Source: Chondrilla cf. caribensis
Taxonomy: Eukaryota > Porifera > Demospongiae > Chondrillida > Chondrillidae
Reading direction: 5' to 3'
DNA length: 64,000 nt
NCBI GenBank assembly: GCA_964020155.1
Contig: OZ026561.1
Location: 625,001-689,000 of the forward strand
Shown: piece after piece, positions 53,230 to 64,000 of the stretch
Layout of the letters: every line of letters starts with the position of its first letter
Position numbering within the stretch: the first letter of the stretch is position 1
Position numbers and translations under genes: made by a program
Notes under the pieces: generated by a model
The model's input: only the letters and a program-made list of their open reading frames with translations
The model's database searches: none
Told to the model about the DNA's origin: nothing

Positions 53230-54530
53230 ACCAGCACACTGCAGTAAACAGTAAACACATTCTTAGGGATTCAAGGAAGACTCCAAAGGTGACTCCAGGG
53301 TCTAGTGTAGCCATATTGAGATATATTGTTTGGACTTCATGAAGCTCTAGTAGACCAACTGAAAATGGATGGTTACTTTGATGTACACCTATGGCTAACA
53401 AGTCCATGATTAAATCACATTTCCACATTTCATGTATTATGTATGCATAGCATCCGTTACCATAGAAACATTATACAGCAATTTTATAATGTATAAAGCG
53501 CTAGCAACAGTATAAAGCATTAGCAACGGATGCTATAATGGTTAAGACATGGACACTCGGGCATTATGACATATAAAATACACTCGCCCTCAGGTGCTTC
53601 GCGCCCTCAGGACTCGGTATTTTATATGCCATAATGCCCTCGTGCCCATGTCTTAACCACTAAATGTAACACTTTTTGTGTACATGTGTCTCTTTGAAAC
53701 TCGTGTACATATCGGTTAAATAGCACTGAAGCACACACTTGGATATCATACTTTACATACACACTGTACATACTAACCATAATATAATCATTCATAATTA
53801 TTATACATTCATACATAATAAATAGTGTCTGAAATGATAATAATAATCTCTATAACTGACAAATTACACTAAATCTGAGTACTTATAGCTACATATGGGG
53901 TAGCAGTATTATAGATAATACAGAGATACGGTATAAATTATTATACATAAATTATCAGCAATGCAAATACCAGCACATTCCAGTAGGCAGTAAACACTAG
54001 GAATTCTAAGAAGACACTACAGTCTAGTGTAGCCATATTCGGATAATTGTTTAGACCTGAAGAAGCACTAGACTAGACCAACTGAAAATGCATGGCTACC
54101 TAGAAGTGTCACCACATGACCATACATCTATTATTAAGCTTTAGTGGCACATTGACAGTGAATTGGGAATGCAAACAAAAAATTACCTCGTACACGTGCT
54201 ATTCAGAGTAATACTGTATACATGCGAATACCATGCAGTTACTATTATGTATTATATGTGTATTATATATAAATTATATTATGCATGTATGGCATAAATA
54301 CTGTACAATAATGTGATATCTTGCATGAGCACTGTCTCATGTATGCACATTACATGCATGCTCAGTATATTATAATGATGACGACTCCAAAGAAGACTCA
54401 ACTGTCTAGTATAGTCATATTTGGAGATTGTTTGGACGTGATGAAGTACTAGTAGACCAACTGAAAATGAATGGTTACCTAGAAGTGTCATCACATGTCA
54501 AATTATTAAGCTGCAGTGACACATTGACCA
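53230..54530. repeat. Reiterated intergenic upstream blocks, second set
   Basis: No gene seen. Paralogous to 37200-38350, apart from the foldback insertion. Contains several CAGCACACTCCAG / GACTCCA blocks. Confidence 0.6.
53445..53665. mobile_element. Palindromic foldback insertion
   Basis: About 220 bp absent from the paralogous site near 37455, where the flanks are contiguous. The inner arms pair: GGTTAAGACATGG / CCATGTCTTAACC, GGGCATTATG / CATAATGCCC, ATATAAAATAC / GTATTTTATAT around CTTCGCGCC. Another pair is GCATCCGTT / AACGGATGC. Non-autonomous element inserted after the duplication. Confidence 0.75.
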
Positions 54531-54725
54531 TGTGCTTTGTGTGGATGTCCAAAGCTCATGTATAATTTGGGAGCTCAAACAGTTTTATATTATAAGTACA
54601 TGCTACTCAGACTAATAATATGCAATCCAGTTACAGCAACTATACATACTGCAGAAAATGTACATATGTGTATTGCAATTGTATAATGTATGTGGAGAGG
54701 ATAATTTGAAGTGTTGAGTGCTGAA

Positions 54726-54735
54726 GTCACGTGAC
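54726..54735. promoter_or_regulatory. Conserved E-box palindrome GTCACGTGAC
   Basis: About 285 bp past the gene D stop, in the repeated 3' flank. No signal exon at the expected distance below. Confidence 0.35.
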
Positions 54736-55018
54736 CTAGGTGTACAATATTTGATGGAGGTGTGCTATCATAGACTGTCACTTTCCCTTCTCTGTCAGAC
54801 ACCTGCAAGGGGCAGTCTATAGCTAGCTGGATTTGATTTTATGCAATGATTGTATGCAATAAATGACACTACATCAAACCAATCCAATAGCAGATATGTT
54901 CTCTTTTACACTAGCTATGTTTTCTAATAGTTAGTACTATGAACCTATTCCTACTAGAACAGTGCAGGAGACTTGATGTCACTGACTGCTTATGCTACTT
55001 CTGTAGGACTTGAGGTTG

Positions 55019-55140
55019 CTACTCATTTTTGACTTGCATCGATAGCTTGTAAGAGCTAACACCAGTTTTACAGGTTATCACAAGTCGTCCTTTTTCATTC
55101 TTCTTCAACTGAACACCGCTCATGGTGTCCCTTGGGAGGC
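55019..55140 (-). CDS. Gene D terminal cap exon 2
   Basis: 122 nt after [26 protein letters not shown], ends MQVKNE-stop. Confidence 0.8.
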
Positions 55141-58100
55141 CTGAGGTACAACACATGTATGATGTTGATATGATAGATTGAAGGACAGATGTTAACTTAT
55201 GCTAAGAGATATTGCATTAAAGCACGTAGACAGATTAAAAGTTGGGTATTGAATTAATTATACTTATAATTGGTGTTCATCAATAGTCTATCTTCTGTAT
55301 GTAGATTGCAAAAATGACTAAAATGCACACATATTTGTGGTAGTATATACACATGCAGAACCATGTAGCATTACATAACATTACTGCCACAACTGTGTGT
55401 ACGTACATGTATCCTATAGAAAGTATGGATATACACTTGCACAAACACCAATTATACGTACTTCTTTTACTTCAAATAATTTATAAACACAGTGACAAAA
55501 TAGCACAATGACTGAAAATTGGGATTTCAAGAATAAAAATGATGATATATTCCATGAAATATCATCTCAGATTGATTGAATACCATATAGCGAGAAATTT
55601 TCGTGGGACAAAATTTTTCACGGATTTCGCATTTGGGTAACATCCGTGAAAATTATATCTGCGAATTAGGCATTCTTGTTGTTCTATCACGTGACTGTGG
55701 CCAGCACCTGTGAAAATTTCATCCACAAATTTTTATTTTGGAGCCATCCACGAAACGTTTGTCCTGCTATAGTATTACGGTATACCATAACCACAATGCA
55801 TGAGATGACTAACATGGCTCTTTCTTTTCCATTTTCCTGAACACACATTTACACACACTTCCTTCTGGAGGGTAGTGTACGATATTCAGTGATTGGTTCA
55901 CTGCATCGTAAGTCACTGAAGGAGTAACGTTGAATTCTGGACTGCAAACAACTGAAATTACAAAGCAAAGAGATATATTTAGTGATAAACATTATTATTT
56001 CCCATTTACAGAAAGAAACACAATCTGATTTAAACCTTGAAAATGCTATTTTCACTGTTAACAAACTTTGGGGAATATCAACTGTTGCTTTATAATTTGT
56101 TAAAATGTGCAGGTGTACAAATTTATACACTTAGTACACTCAAATGCATGTACATAATATATTTTAGGTTTATTAAGGTATAGGTAACTAAAGATGGTGT
56201 TAACAGGCCCGGAGTACTATCAGTAATTGATTTACATTAACATATTACCCCACTTTGCCATGACAATTTGCATGGTTTAAAAACAAGTTCCCCTTCCAAT
56301 ACATACTATACTTATTATATTGCATCTGTGAATCCCACTGCATGCCATGACAGTATAACATCAACAAAACCGTGCATTAAATTTTCAATTGGAAAGAACA
56401 AATCCAAATCACACTACATTTGTACAATGAACACCGGAGATGGAGCAATTGTTCCCATATTAACAACAAAAACAGTAGATCTAGAAAAGCCTCAATCATA
56501 CACTTCTGCACAATGGATACTGGCCCTTGGAAGTGGAGTAGATAGGAAATTAATTTCAATTTAGTTATATTTCCCCATTTAGCAAGTACTTCAATTAGAA
56601 GGGGTGTTCGTACAAATACATCTTTACAGCTTTGCACACAGGTACTGATATAATATAGTTTTCAAAATCTTCAATGGATACATTAATCCATGGCCATAGA
56701 TACTCTATACTGTACGGCCACAGACTTGTGTAGTATAGAGAATCTATGGTTAATCCTTGTACTGTTGACAACACTTCATAGACAAACACCAATATCTTTG
56801 AAAGTGACCAATTACAGACCATCATTGTTACATATGTACTTATGCTGCATCTAACCACACACCACATTGTTGTGTACAGTACATGCTCAGATATGTAGTG
56901 TATGTACGTATATGCACATAGCTACTGTATATACGTACATATGTATGCATTGTTCTAAATCTCACCATCATTAATTTCAATGGTGATATAACCAGTATCT
57001 GGGTCACCAATGAGGACCTTGTCTGGTCTGTCACTTCCTGTGATCATGACTTTGAAGAACTCTTCCAATTCAGCATCATTGTCGTCCAAAGTGGGAACAG
57101 ATAAAATGGCTGATGTTTGACCAGCACTGAAGGACAGTGAGTATCCACCAGAGGTGTAGTCACCTGGAGCTGTACATATAGAGTATATATAGTTCACCTC
57201 AGCACAGTACAGCTGTAGTGAGGAGTACATTAACACTCACCAACAGCTGATCCGTCCATGGTGTCAAGGAACAAAGTGAAGTTAAACTGATATCCACCAG
57301 AACACTCCACAGTGAGTTCAACTGTGTCTCCTTCAGTTATTGTAGCATTCCCTGATGTTTTACTGCAAGTAATGACTAAACACAAATATCCAAGGATAAA
57401 TTATGAGGAAGGTTTCCAACATGATGAATCACTCACCATCGTTGTCAACAATTGTCACATAGGATGTATCTGGATCACCAACTACAATCTTATCGGGTGT
57501 ACTTGTTGCAGTGATCATCACTTTAAAATATTCATTGAGTTCAGCTATAGAGTCATTTACTGTTGCCACCATCAAAATGGCTGTCCTTTGACCAGGTCTG
57601 AACGTCACAGTGTAAGGTCCTGACATGTAGTCTCCAGGAGCTATGTATGTACATACAGGCCAACTATAGTGATGAAGTGTCAGTGGGTGATGGACCCAGT
57701 ACTACAAGACACCTCACCTGTGGCAGTGGCATCCATGTTTTCCAATGTTACATTGAATTCATTAACTAATACATCAGAATTCAATTCCAAAGTAATGCCC
57801 ACTTTCTGTCCTTCAACAACAGTGGAAAGATAACTTATGGACAATGTCATCTCTGTAGGTACGTAGACAAGACACACATAACTTTTACGTACAAATTGGG
57901 GTATTAGACCATAGTTGAAAAGAGTTTAGATATAGTACTAGTATATGACTTCACTTAACAATGACCTCAGTAATGGGGTTAATTTGGTCATGGGATCACT
58001 TTCATTCAGTCACAGGAAGTTATGCATTACCCTGTACACATTCAACATCAGAACAGGACCATCTCACAGTTGACAACATGCAACATGCACTCCTCCCTGA

Positions 58101-61100
58101 TGTTGTACAGTCATCTAGGAGAACTGTACAACATCTAAGGAGAAACATGCAACATTCCAATCCAATGGGAAACGTACAACATCCGTGAGACCTGTACATT
58201 ATCCAAAGAGAACTATACCACATCCAAGGAGAACTGTACAACATCAAAGGAGAACTGTACAACTTTCAAATAGAATGGGAACCATACAAAATATATGGGA
58301 CCAGTACGAAATTTGGGGGAACTGTAACACATCCAAAGGGGAACTGTACTACAGCTGGGAGAAATGTACAACAGGTGTACAGTCCCCTCAGATGTTATAC
58401 AGTGTTGAAAGTGTACAGGATTATAATACAGTACATGACTTCCTGTGACTGAAAGTGGTCCTATCTGGGGAACTGTACCTCCTCTGGGGAAACCATAGAC
58501 AACAACATCCAGGGAAATGTACTGTACAATATCTTGGTGAACTGCACACAGACACGACCGTCATTGTCTACTATATCGTCACAATACTTATGCTGCATTT
58601 AGTAACACAACACATTGTCACGCATAATACATGCTCAAAATACATACAAAATGACACATATTATAAATACATATAATATTATGTATATGTACAGTTATCT
58701 GAAATCTCACCATCATTATCTTCAATGGTGACATAACCAGTATCTGGGCCACCAATGAGGACCTTGTCTGGTCTGTCACTTCTTGTGATCATGACTTTGA
58801 AGAACTCTTCCAATTCAGCATCATTGTCGTCCAAAGTGGGAACAGATAAAATGGCCGATGTTTGACCAGCACTGAAGGACAGTGAGTATCCTCCAGAGGT
58901 GTAGTCACCGGGAGCTGTACATATAGAGTATAGTTCACCTCAGCACAGTACAGCTGTAGTGAGGAGTACATTAACACTCACCAACAGCTGATCCATCCAT
59001 GGTGTCAAGGAACAAAGTGAAGTCAAACCGATATTCACCAGAACATTCCACAGTGAGTTCAACTGTGTCTCCTTCAGTTATTGTAACATTCCCTGATGTT
59101 TTACTACAAGTAATGACTAAACACAAATATCCAAGGATCAATTATGAGGAAGGTTTCCAACCTGATGATTCACTCACCATCGTTGTCAACAATTGTCACA
59201 TAGGATGTATCTGGATCACCAACTATAATCTTATCGGGTGTACTTGTTGAAGTGATCCTTACTTTGAAGGATTCGGCAAGTTCAGCTATAGAGTCATTAA
59301 CTGTTGTCACCATCAAAATGGCCGTCCTTTGACCAGGTCTGAACATCACAGTATAAGGTCCAGACACGTAGTCTCCAGGAGCTATGTACATACATACAGG
59401 CCAACTATAATGATGAAGTGTCAGTGTGCGATGGACCCAGTACTACAAGACACCTCACCTGTGGCAGTGGCATCCATGTGTACCAATGTCACATTGAATT
59501 CATTAACTAATACATCAGAATTTAATTCCAAAGTAATGCCCACTTTCTGTCCTTCAACAACAGTGGAATGATGACTTATGGACAATATCATCTCTGTAGG
59601 TACGTAGACAAGACACACATAACTTTTATGGGGTATCAGGCCATAGTTGAAAAGAGTTTAGATATAGTACTAGTATATGACTTCACTTAACAATGACCTC
59701 AGTAATGGGGTTAATTTGGTCATGGGATCACTTTCATTCAGTCACAGGAAGTTATGCATTACCCTGTACACATTCAACATCAGAACAGGACCATCTCACA
59801 GTTGACAACATGCAACATGCACTCCTCCCTGATGTTGTACAGTCATCTAGGAGAACTGTACAACATCTAAGGAGAAACATGCAACATTCCAATCCAATGG
59901 GAAATGTACAACATCCGTGAGACCTGTACATTATCCAAAGAGAACTATACCACATCCAAGGAGAACTGTACAACATCAAAGGAGAACTGTACAACTTTCA
60001 AATAGAATGGGGACGTACAACATATATGGGACCAGTACAAAATCGGGGGAACTATAATACATCCAAGGGAACTGTACTACAGCTGGGAGAAATGTACAAC
60101 AGGTGTACAGTCCCCTCAGATGTTATACAGTGTTGAAAGTGTACAGGATTATAATACAGTACATGACTTCCTGTGACTGAAAGTGGTCCTATCTGGGGAA
60201 CTGTACCTCCTCTGGGGAAACCATAGACAACAACATCCAGGGAAATGTACTGTACAATATCTTGGTGAACTGCACACAGACACGACCGTCATTGTCTACT
60301 ATATCGTCACAATACTTATGCTGCATTTAGTAACACAACACATTGTCACGCATAATACATGCTCAAAATACATACAAAATGACACATATTATAAATACAT
60401 ATAATATTATGTATATGTACAGTTATCTGAAATCTCACCATCATTATCTTCAATGGTGACATAACCAGTATCTGGGTCACCAATGAGGACCTTGTCTGGT
60501 CTGTCACTTCTTGTGATCATGACTTTGAAGAACTCTTCCAATTCAGCATCATTGTCGTCCAAAGTGGGAACAGATAAAATGGCCGATGTTTGACCAGCAC
60601 TGAAGGACAGTGAGTATCCTCCAGAGGTGTAGTCACCTGGAGCTGTACATATAGAGTATAGTTCACCTCAGCACAGTACAGCTGTAGTGAGGAGTACATT
60701 AACACTCACCAACAGCTGATCCGTCCATGGTGTCAAGGAACAAAGTGAAGTTAAACTGATATCCACCAGAACATTCCACAGTGAGTTCAACTGTGTCTCC
60801 TTCAGTTATTGTAACATTCCCTGATGTTTTACTACAAGTAATGACTAAACACAAATATCCATGGATAAATTATGAGGAAGATTTCCTACCTGATGGATCT
60901 CACTCACCATCGTTGTCGACAATTGTCACATAGGATGTATCTGGATCACCAACTATAATCTTATCGGGTGTACTTGTTGAGGTGATCATCACTTTGAAGG
61001 ATTCAGTGAGTTCAGCTATAGAGTCATTTACTGTTGTCACCATCAAAATGGCCGTCCTTTGACCAGGTCTGAATGTCACAGTGTAAGGTCCTGACATATA

Positions 61101-64000
61101 GTCTCCAGGAGCTATGTATGTACATACATGCCAACTATAATGATGAAGTGTCAGTGTGCGATGGACCCAGTACTACAAGACACCTCACCTGTGGCAGTGG
61201 CATCCATGTGTACCAATGTCACATTGAATTCATTAACTAATACATCAGAATTTAATTCCAAAGTAATGCCCACTTTCTGTCCTTCAACAACAGTGGAATG
61301 ATTACTTATGGACAATGTCATCTCTGTAGGTAGACAAGACACACATAACTATTACGTACAAATCGGGGTAGTAAGACCATGGTTGAGAATAGTTCAGATA
61401 TATTACAACTCCACTTAACAATGACCTCAGTAATGGGGTTAACTTGGTAATAGGACCACTTTCATTCAGTCACAGGAAGTTATGCATTACCCTGTACACA
61501 TTCAACATCAGAACAGGACCATCTCACAGTTGAGAATAGCATACACTCCTCCATGATGTTGTACAGTCATCTAGGAGAACTGTACAACATCCAAAGAGAA
61601 CTGTACAAAATCCAAGGAGAACTATACAACATCCAAGGAGAACTGTACAAAATCCAAGGAGAACCGTACAACATCCAAGGAGAACTGTACAACATCCAAG
61701 GAGAACTGTACGACATCCAAGGAGAACTGTACGACATCCAAGGAGAACCGTATAACATCCAAGGAGAACTGTACGACATCCAAGGAGAACTATACGACAT
61801 CCAAGGAGAACTGTACAACATCCAAGGAGAACTATACAACATCCAAGGAGAACTGTACAACAACCAAGGAGAACAGTTACTGTGCAACATTTCAATCCAA
61901 TGGGGACATTACAACATCCATGAGACCTGTACTACATCCAAGAGGAACTGTACAACATCCAATGGGAACTGTATTACATCTGGGAGAAAAGTACAACAGG
62001 TCTACAGTCCCCCCAGATGTCGTAGTGTACAGGGAAATACAGTACATGACTTCCTGTAACTGAAAGTGGTCCTATCAATACCTATATAAGTACATATATG
62101 TATACATTTATCTGAAATCTCACCATCTTCAATGGTGACATAGCCAGTATCTGGGTCACCAATGAGGACCTTGTCTGGTCTGTCACTTCTTGTGATCATA
62201 ACTTTGAAGAACTCTTCCAATTCAGCATCATTGTCATCCAAAGTGGGAACAGATAAAATGGCCGATGTTTGACCAGCACTGAAGGACAGTGAGTATCCTC
62301 CAGAGGTGTAGTCACCTGGAGCTGTACATATAGAGTATAGTTCACCTCAGCACAGTACAGCTGTAGTGAGGAGTACATTAACACTCACCAACAGCTGATC
62401 CATCCATGGTGTCAAAGAACAAAGTAAAGTCAAACTCAGATTTACCAGAACACACAAAAATGAGATTTACTGTTTCTCCTTCAGTTACTGTAGCATTTCC
62501 TGGTGCTTTACTACAAATAATGACTAAGTACAAATATCCATGGATAAATTATGAGGAAGGTTTCCAACCTGATGATTCACTCACCATCATTGTCAACAAT
62601 TGTCACATAGGATGTATCTGGATCACCAACTACAATCACATTGGGTGTACTTGTTGAAATGATCCTCACTTTGAAGGATTCAGTGAGTTCAGCTATAGAG
62701 TCATTCACTGTTGCCACCATCAAAACGGCCGTCCTTTGACCAGGTCTGAACGTTACAGTGTAAGGTCTAGACACATAGTCTCCAGGAGCAGTGCATGTAT
62801 GTACTGGCAAAATATAACAATGGAATGTCAATGTAAAAAGAACCCAGTACTACAAGACACCTCACCTACAGCACTGCCATCCATGTGTACCAATGTCACA
62901 TTGAATTCATCATCAAACACATCGGAATCCAATTCCAAAGTAATGTTCACTGTCTGTCCTTCAACAACAGTGTAGTTTTGAAGACGTATGGACAATGTCC
63001 TCACTGTAGGTGGACGAGACATACACAATCTATGCACCAATGGGAACTTGGCCACAACAGAGAAGATCTTTGACATGATTAAACCCTGAGTTGGCCTCGG
63101 TGATGAGGTTAACTCGGTAATTGGACCACTGCCATCTGGTCATGGGCATTTCAGTACTGCATACAATAGCTGGTACCTCTGGTTGGTCTGTGGAGAAAAC
63201 AGATACTTTGGCTTCCTTGTTAACTCGGGCTTAGATCCCATAAACAATTAACTCACAGTGTCAGTATCTGCCACAGCCCTATACAGAAGTACTTTTGTAA
63301 CCAGTTTATTATGTTGTATGTTTGCATATAAATAATACAATTCCATACTACCTCTACACAGCATTGTTTTATATCTGAACAATGAATTGTTAGACAATTA
63401 ATTGACAAATTTGATAACAATTTACAATATCAGAAATAGGACATAGGTCTGGATCAATCAACTAGTGTGCATCCACATGTGTGTATCTCTTTAACAGAAT
63501 GATAGAATAACAAGAGCTCCATAGTATGCACGAATAGTGAACAGACTGATTGGTATGGTGATAAAAGAGGGCATTCAGCACACTGCCATATGTACACATG
63601 TACATATCATCTTTTACAGCTACATATAGTGACCATCAGATCAGGATGGCAGTGACAGAGACACACCTAGGGGTGAGGGACAGAACATGTATATGTCAGT
63701 TGGTGACATGAACTCCAGCCAATTTCCCAGGATGAAAACCCTAACCTGAGAGACATAAACAATACAGTAAATACAGTAATGGTAAACAACAACAAGTAAA
63801 AATAACAACAACTTACAGACAATGTCAGTCCATAACATTGCTGTGTAATGTCCACAATGACATCAGCAGTCGAACCAAACACAGATATGGTGAAGTTTCT
63901 TGATTGTGTAAAAGTATCATTAACAACTTCACCACCCAGTAGAGCGGAAGTGATGAGTAAGCGTACTCCATAAGGATCAGAGCAAGGAAGAAGAGTGGTC
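55019..64000 (-). CDS. Gene D: domain X, 8x Calx-beta protein with C-terminal cap (partial)
   Basis: 5' end beyond the window. Exons in transcription order: >64000-63817 domain X, 63745-63667 domain X end, then Calx-beta pairs (62866-63003 with 62585-62803; 62389-62523 with 62124-62321; 61189-61323 with 60908-61111; 60710-60844 with 60439-60642; 59459-59593 with 59178-59381; 58982-59116 with 58711-58914; 57718-57852 with 57437-57640; 57241-57375 with 56966-57169), then cap exons 55859-55951 and 55019-55140. At least 1067 codons. Each Calx-beta domain is a 135-nt plus a 204-nt exon, phase 1-1, ending VTIVDNDG or TIEDNDG. Calx-beta repeats are calcium-linked adhesion modules and are typical of sponge aggregation factors; that link is inference. 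The cap joins in phase (INDG-VVCSPEFNV). I saw no signal peptide or transmembrane helix in the visible part. Confidence 0.85.
55580..55784. mobile_element. MITE-like palindromic element, copy 2
   Basis: Same element as 26971-27173 (GTGGGACAAAATTTTTCACG left, CCACGAAACGTTTGTCC right), more diverged. In the cap intron of gene D, which has no CA array. Confidence 0.72.
55859..55951 (-). CDS. Gene D cap exon 1
   Basis: 93 nt, phase 1-1. [V][20 protein letters not shown]. The CGPEF of genes A-C is CSPEF here. Confidence 0.77.
55952..56960. other. Gene D intron without recognised exons
   Basis: About 1 kb. Holds two minus-strand open frames (56377-56637, 56595-56867) and one plus-strand frame (56268-56564), none with a motif I know. 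Composition is AT-rich and repeat-poor, unlike the rest of the window. Possibly an old mobile insertion. Confidence 0.4.
56966..57375 (-). CDS. Gene D Calx-beta 8 (class b)
   Basis: Exons 57241-57375 (VITCSKTSGNATITEGDTVE) and 56966-57169 (APGDYTSGGYSLSFSAGQTS, GDPDTGYITIEINDG). Last Calx-beta before the cap; DND of the end motif is IND here. Confidence 0.88.
57437..57852 (-). CDS. Gene D Calx-beta 7 (class a)
   Basis: Exons 57718-57852 (TEMTLSISYLSTVVEGQKVG) and 57437-57640 (APGDYMSGPYTVTFRPGQRT, GDPDTSYVTIVDNDG). Confidence 0.9.
58711..59116 (-). CDS. Gene D Calx-beta 6 (class b)
   Basis: Exons 58982-59116 and 58711-58914. The usual IGDPDTG motif is changed to IGGPDTG. Ends TIEDNDG. Confidence 0.88.
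59178..59593 (-). CDS. Gene D Calx-beta 5 (class a)
   Basis: Exons 59459-59593 (TEMILSISHHSTVVEGQKVG) and 59178-59381 (APGDYVSGPYTVMFRPGQRT, ends VTIVDNDG). Confidence 0.9.
60439..60844 (-). CDS. Gene D Calx-beta 4 (class b)
   Basis: Exons 60710-60844 and 60439-60642. Very close to Calx-beta 6, 1728 bp away; keeps IGDPDTG. Confidence 0.88.
60908..61323 (-). CDS. Gene D Calx-beta 3 (class a)
   Basis: Exons 61189-61323 (TEMTLSISNHSTVVEGQKVG) and 60908-61111 (ends VTIVDNDG). Confidence 0.9.
61573..61890. repeat. 21-bp minisatellite
   Basis: About 15 units of GTACAACATCCAAGGAGAACT in the Calx3-Calx2 intron. Because 21 is a multiple of 3, both strands have long open frames (NIQGELY heptads on plus, SSPWMLY on minus), which I regard as artefacts. 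Degenerate relatives occur at 58110-58260 and 59840-59990. Confidence 0.9.
62124..62523 (-). CDS. Gene D Calx-beta 2 (class b, shortened)
   Basis: Exons 62389-62523 and 62124-62321. The second exon is 198 instead of 204 nt: the Asn-Asp of the terminal TIEDNDG is missing (TIEDG). Its first exon is also more diverged. Confidence 0.87.
62585..63003 (-). CDS. Gene D Calx-beta 1 (class a)
   Basis: Exons 62866-63003 (VRTLSIRLQNYTVVEGQTVN) and 62585-62803. The normal acceptor (CATAG/CTCCTGG) is mutated to ACTG, but an upstream CCAG at 62804-62805 gives an in-frame exon 15 nt longer (adds VHTCT-like residues). Confidence 0.83.
63004..63666. other. Gene D intron, no clear exon
   Basis: 63080-63187 is similar to intron stretches at 57955-58030, 59690-59760 and 61420-61500, and is open behind an acceptor-like CTCCACAG, so a short exon is possible but unproven. 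63240-63310 holds a weak trace of the dispersed repeat of 2350 (AGTATCTGCCACAGC). Confidence 0.4.
63667..63745 (-). CDS. Gene D exon: C-terminal strip of domain X
   Basis: 79 nt, phase 0 in, phase 1 out. VRVFILGNWLEFMSPTDIYM, FCPSPLG, matching the LIGGNRLDxxxPANIYMFC exon starts of gene A. Confidence 0.78.
63817..64000 (-). CDS. Gene D exon: domain X (partial)
   Basis: TTLLPCSDPYGVRLLITSAL, GGEVVNDTFTQSRNFTISVF, GSTADVIVDITQQCYGLTLS, donor TCT/GTAAGT. About half the residues agree with the gene A domain X over this part. Runs off the window. Confidence 0.82.

Noticed and set aside
61553..62059. Plus-strand 168-aa frame with NIQGELY heptads, and minus-strand SSPWMLY repeats
   Set aside because: The 21-bp unit is a multiple of three, so it stays open by chance; no homology or start context, and it lies within a gene D intron.
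63080..63187. Extra exon of gene D behind CTCCACAG
   Set aside because: No convincing donor; similar stretches in three other introns contain stops. Left as a possibility in the intron note.

Overview
The window looks like nuclear DNA of an early-branching animal, most likely a demosponge. That assignment is inference. It rests on multi-exon genes with GT-AG introns and symmetric phase-1 exons, a huge load of (CA)n/(GT)n microsatellites, and a dense set of extracellular SRCR, EGF and Calx-beta modules of the kind expanded in sponge receptor and aggregation-factor genes. Another invertebrate with SRCR expansions (for example an echinoderm) is not excluded. All five genes I can support lie on the minus strand. 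I found no rRNA, tRNA or CRISPR array.

Layout. (1) 235-11959: the N-terminal half of an ABCA-subfamily ABC transporter in 16 exons, from the start codon (11959) to the LSGGM signature; the rest lies beyond the window start. Its introns are filled with microsatellites, a 39-bp minisatellite (5.86-7.48 kb) and two opposed TGTACTGTA-type arrays (8.6-10.0 kb). One transmembrane exon seems to carry a 1-base frameshift. (2) 12459-16533, gene A: signal peptide, two copies of an unrecognised 8-Cys domain ('domain X'), Ser/Thr/Pro linkers and a C-terminal cap. (3) 17590-35726, gene B: signal peptide, 15 SRCR domains, one EGF, the same cap. (4) 38825-51684, gene C: signal peptide, 9 SRCR domains, three EGFs, the same cap. 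(5) 55019 to beyond 64000, gene D: domain X, linker, 8 Calx-beta domains, the same cap.

Genes A-C share nearly the same signal-peptide exon, and A-D share the two-exon C-terminal cap, so the cluster keeps fixed ends and swaps the middle domains. Most middle exons are phase 1-1 and can be added or lost without breaking the frame. Exon lengths sum to whole reading frames: gene A 1419 nt (472 aa), gene B 5121 nt (1706 aa), gene C 3429 nt (1142 aa). SRCR exons alternate between two classes as dimers, and Calx-beta domains also alternate between two classes in units of about 1.73 kb. The region has grown by nested tandem duplication: gene B and gene C with their upstream DNA are about 16 kb repeats, gene C holds a recent 4.03 kb repeat, and both SRCR genes carry the same block with a LINE fragment.

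The intergenic DNA is also modular: a shared 5' region, a CACGTG site about 0.7 kb upstream of each start codon of A-C, repeated 'GACTCCA' blocks, and two intact but orphan terminal cap exons (36759-36880, 52737-52858). The products are predicted to be secreted or surface recognition proteins. A role in cell-cell or microbe recognition is inference.
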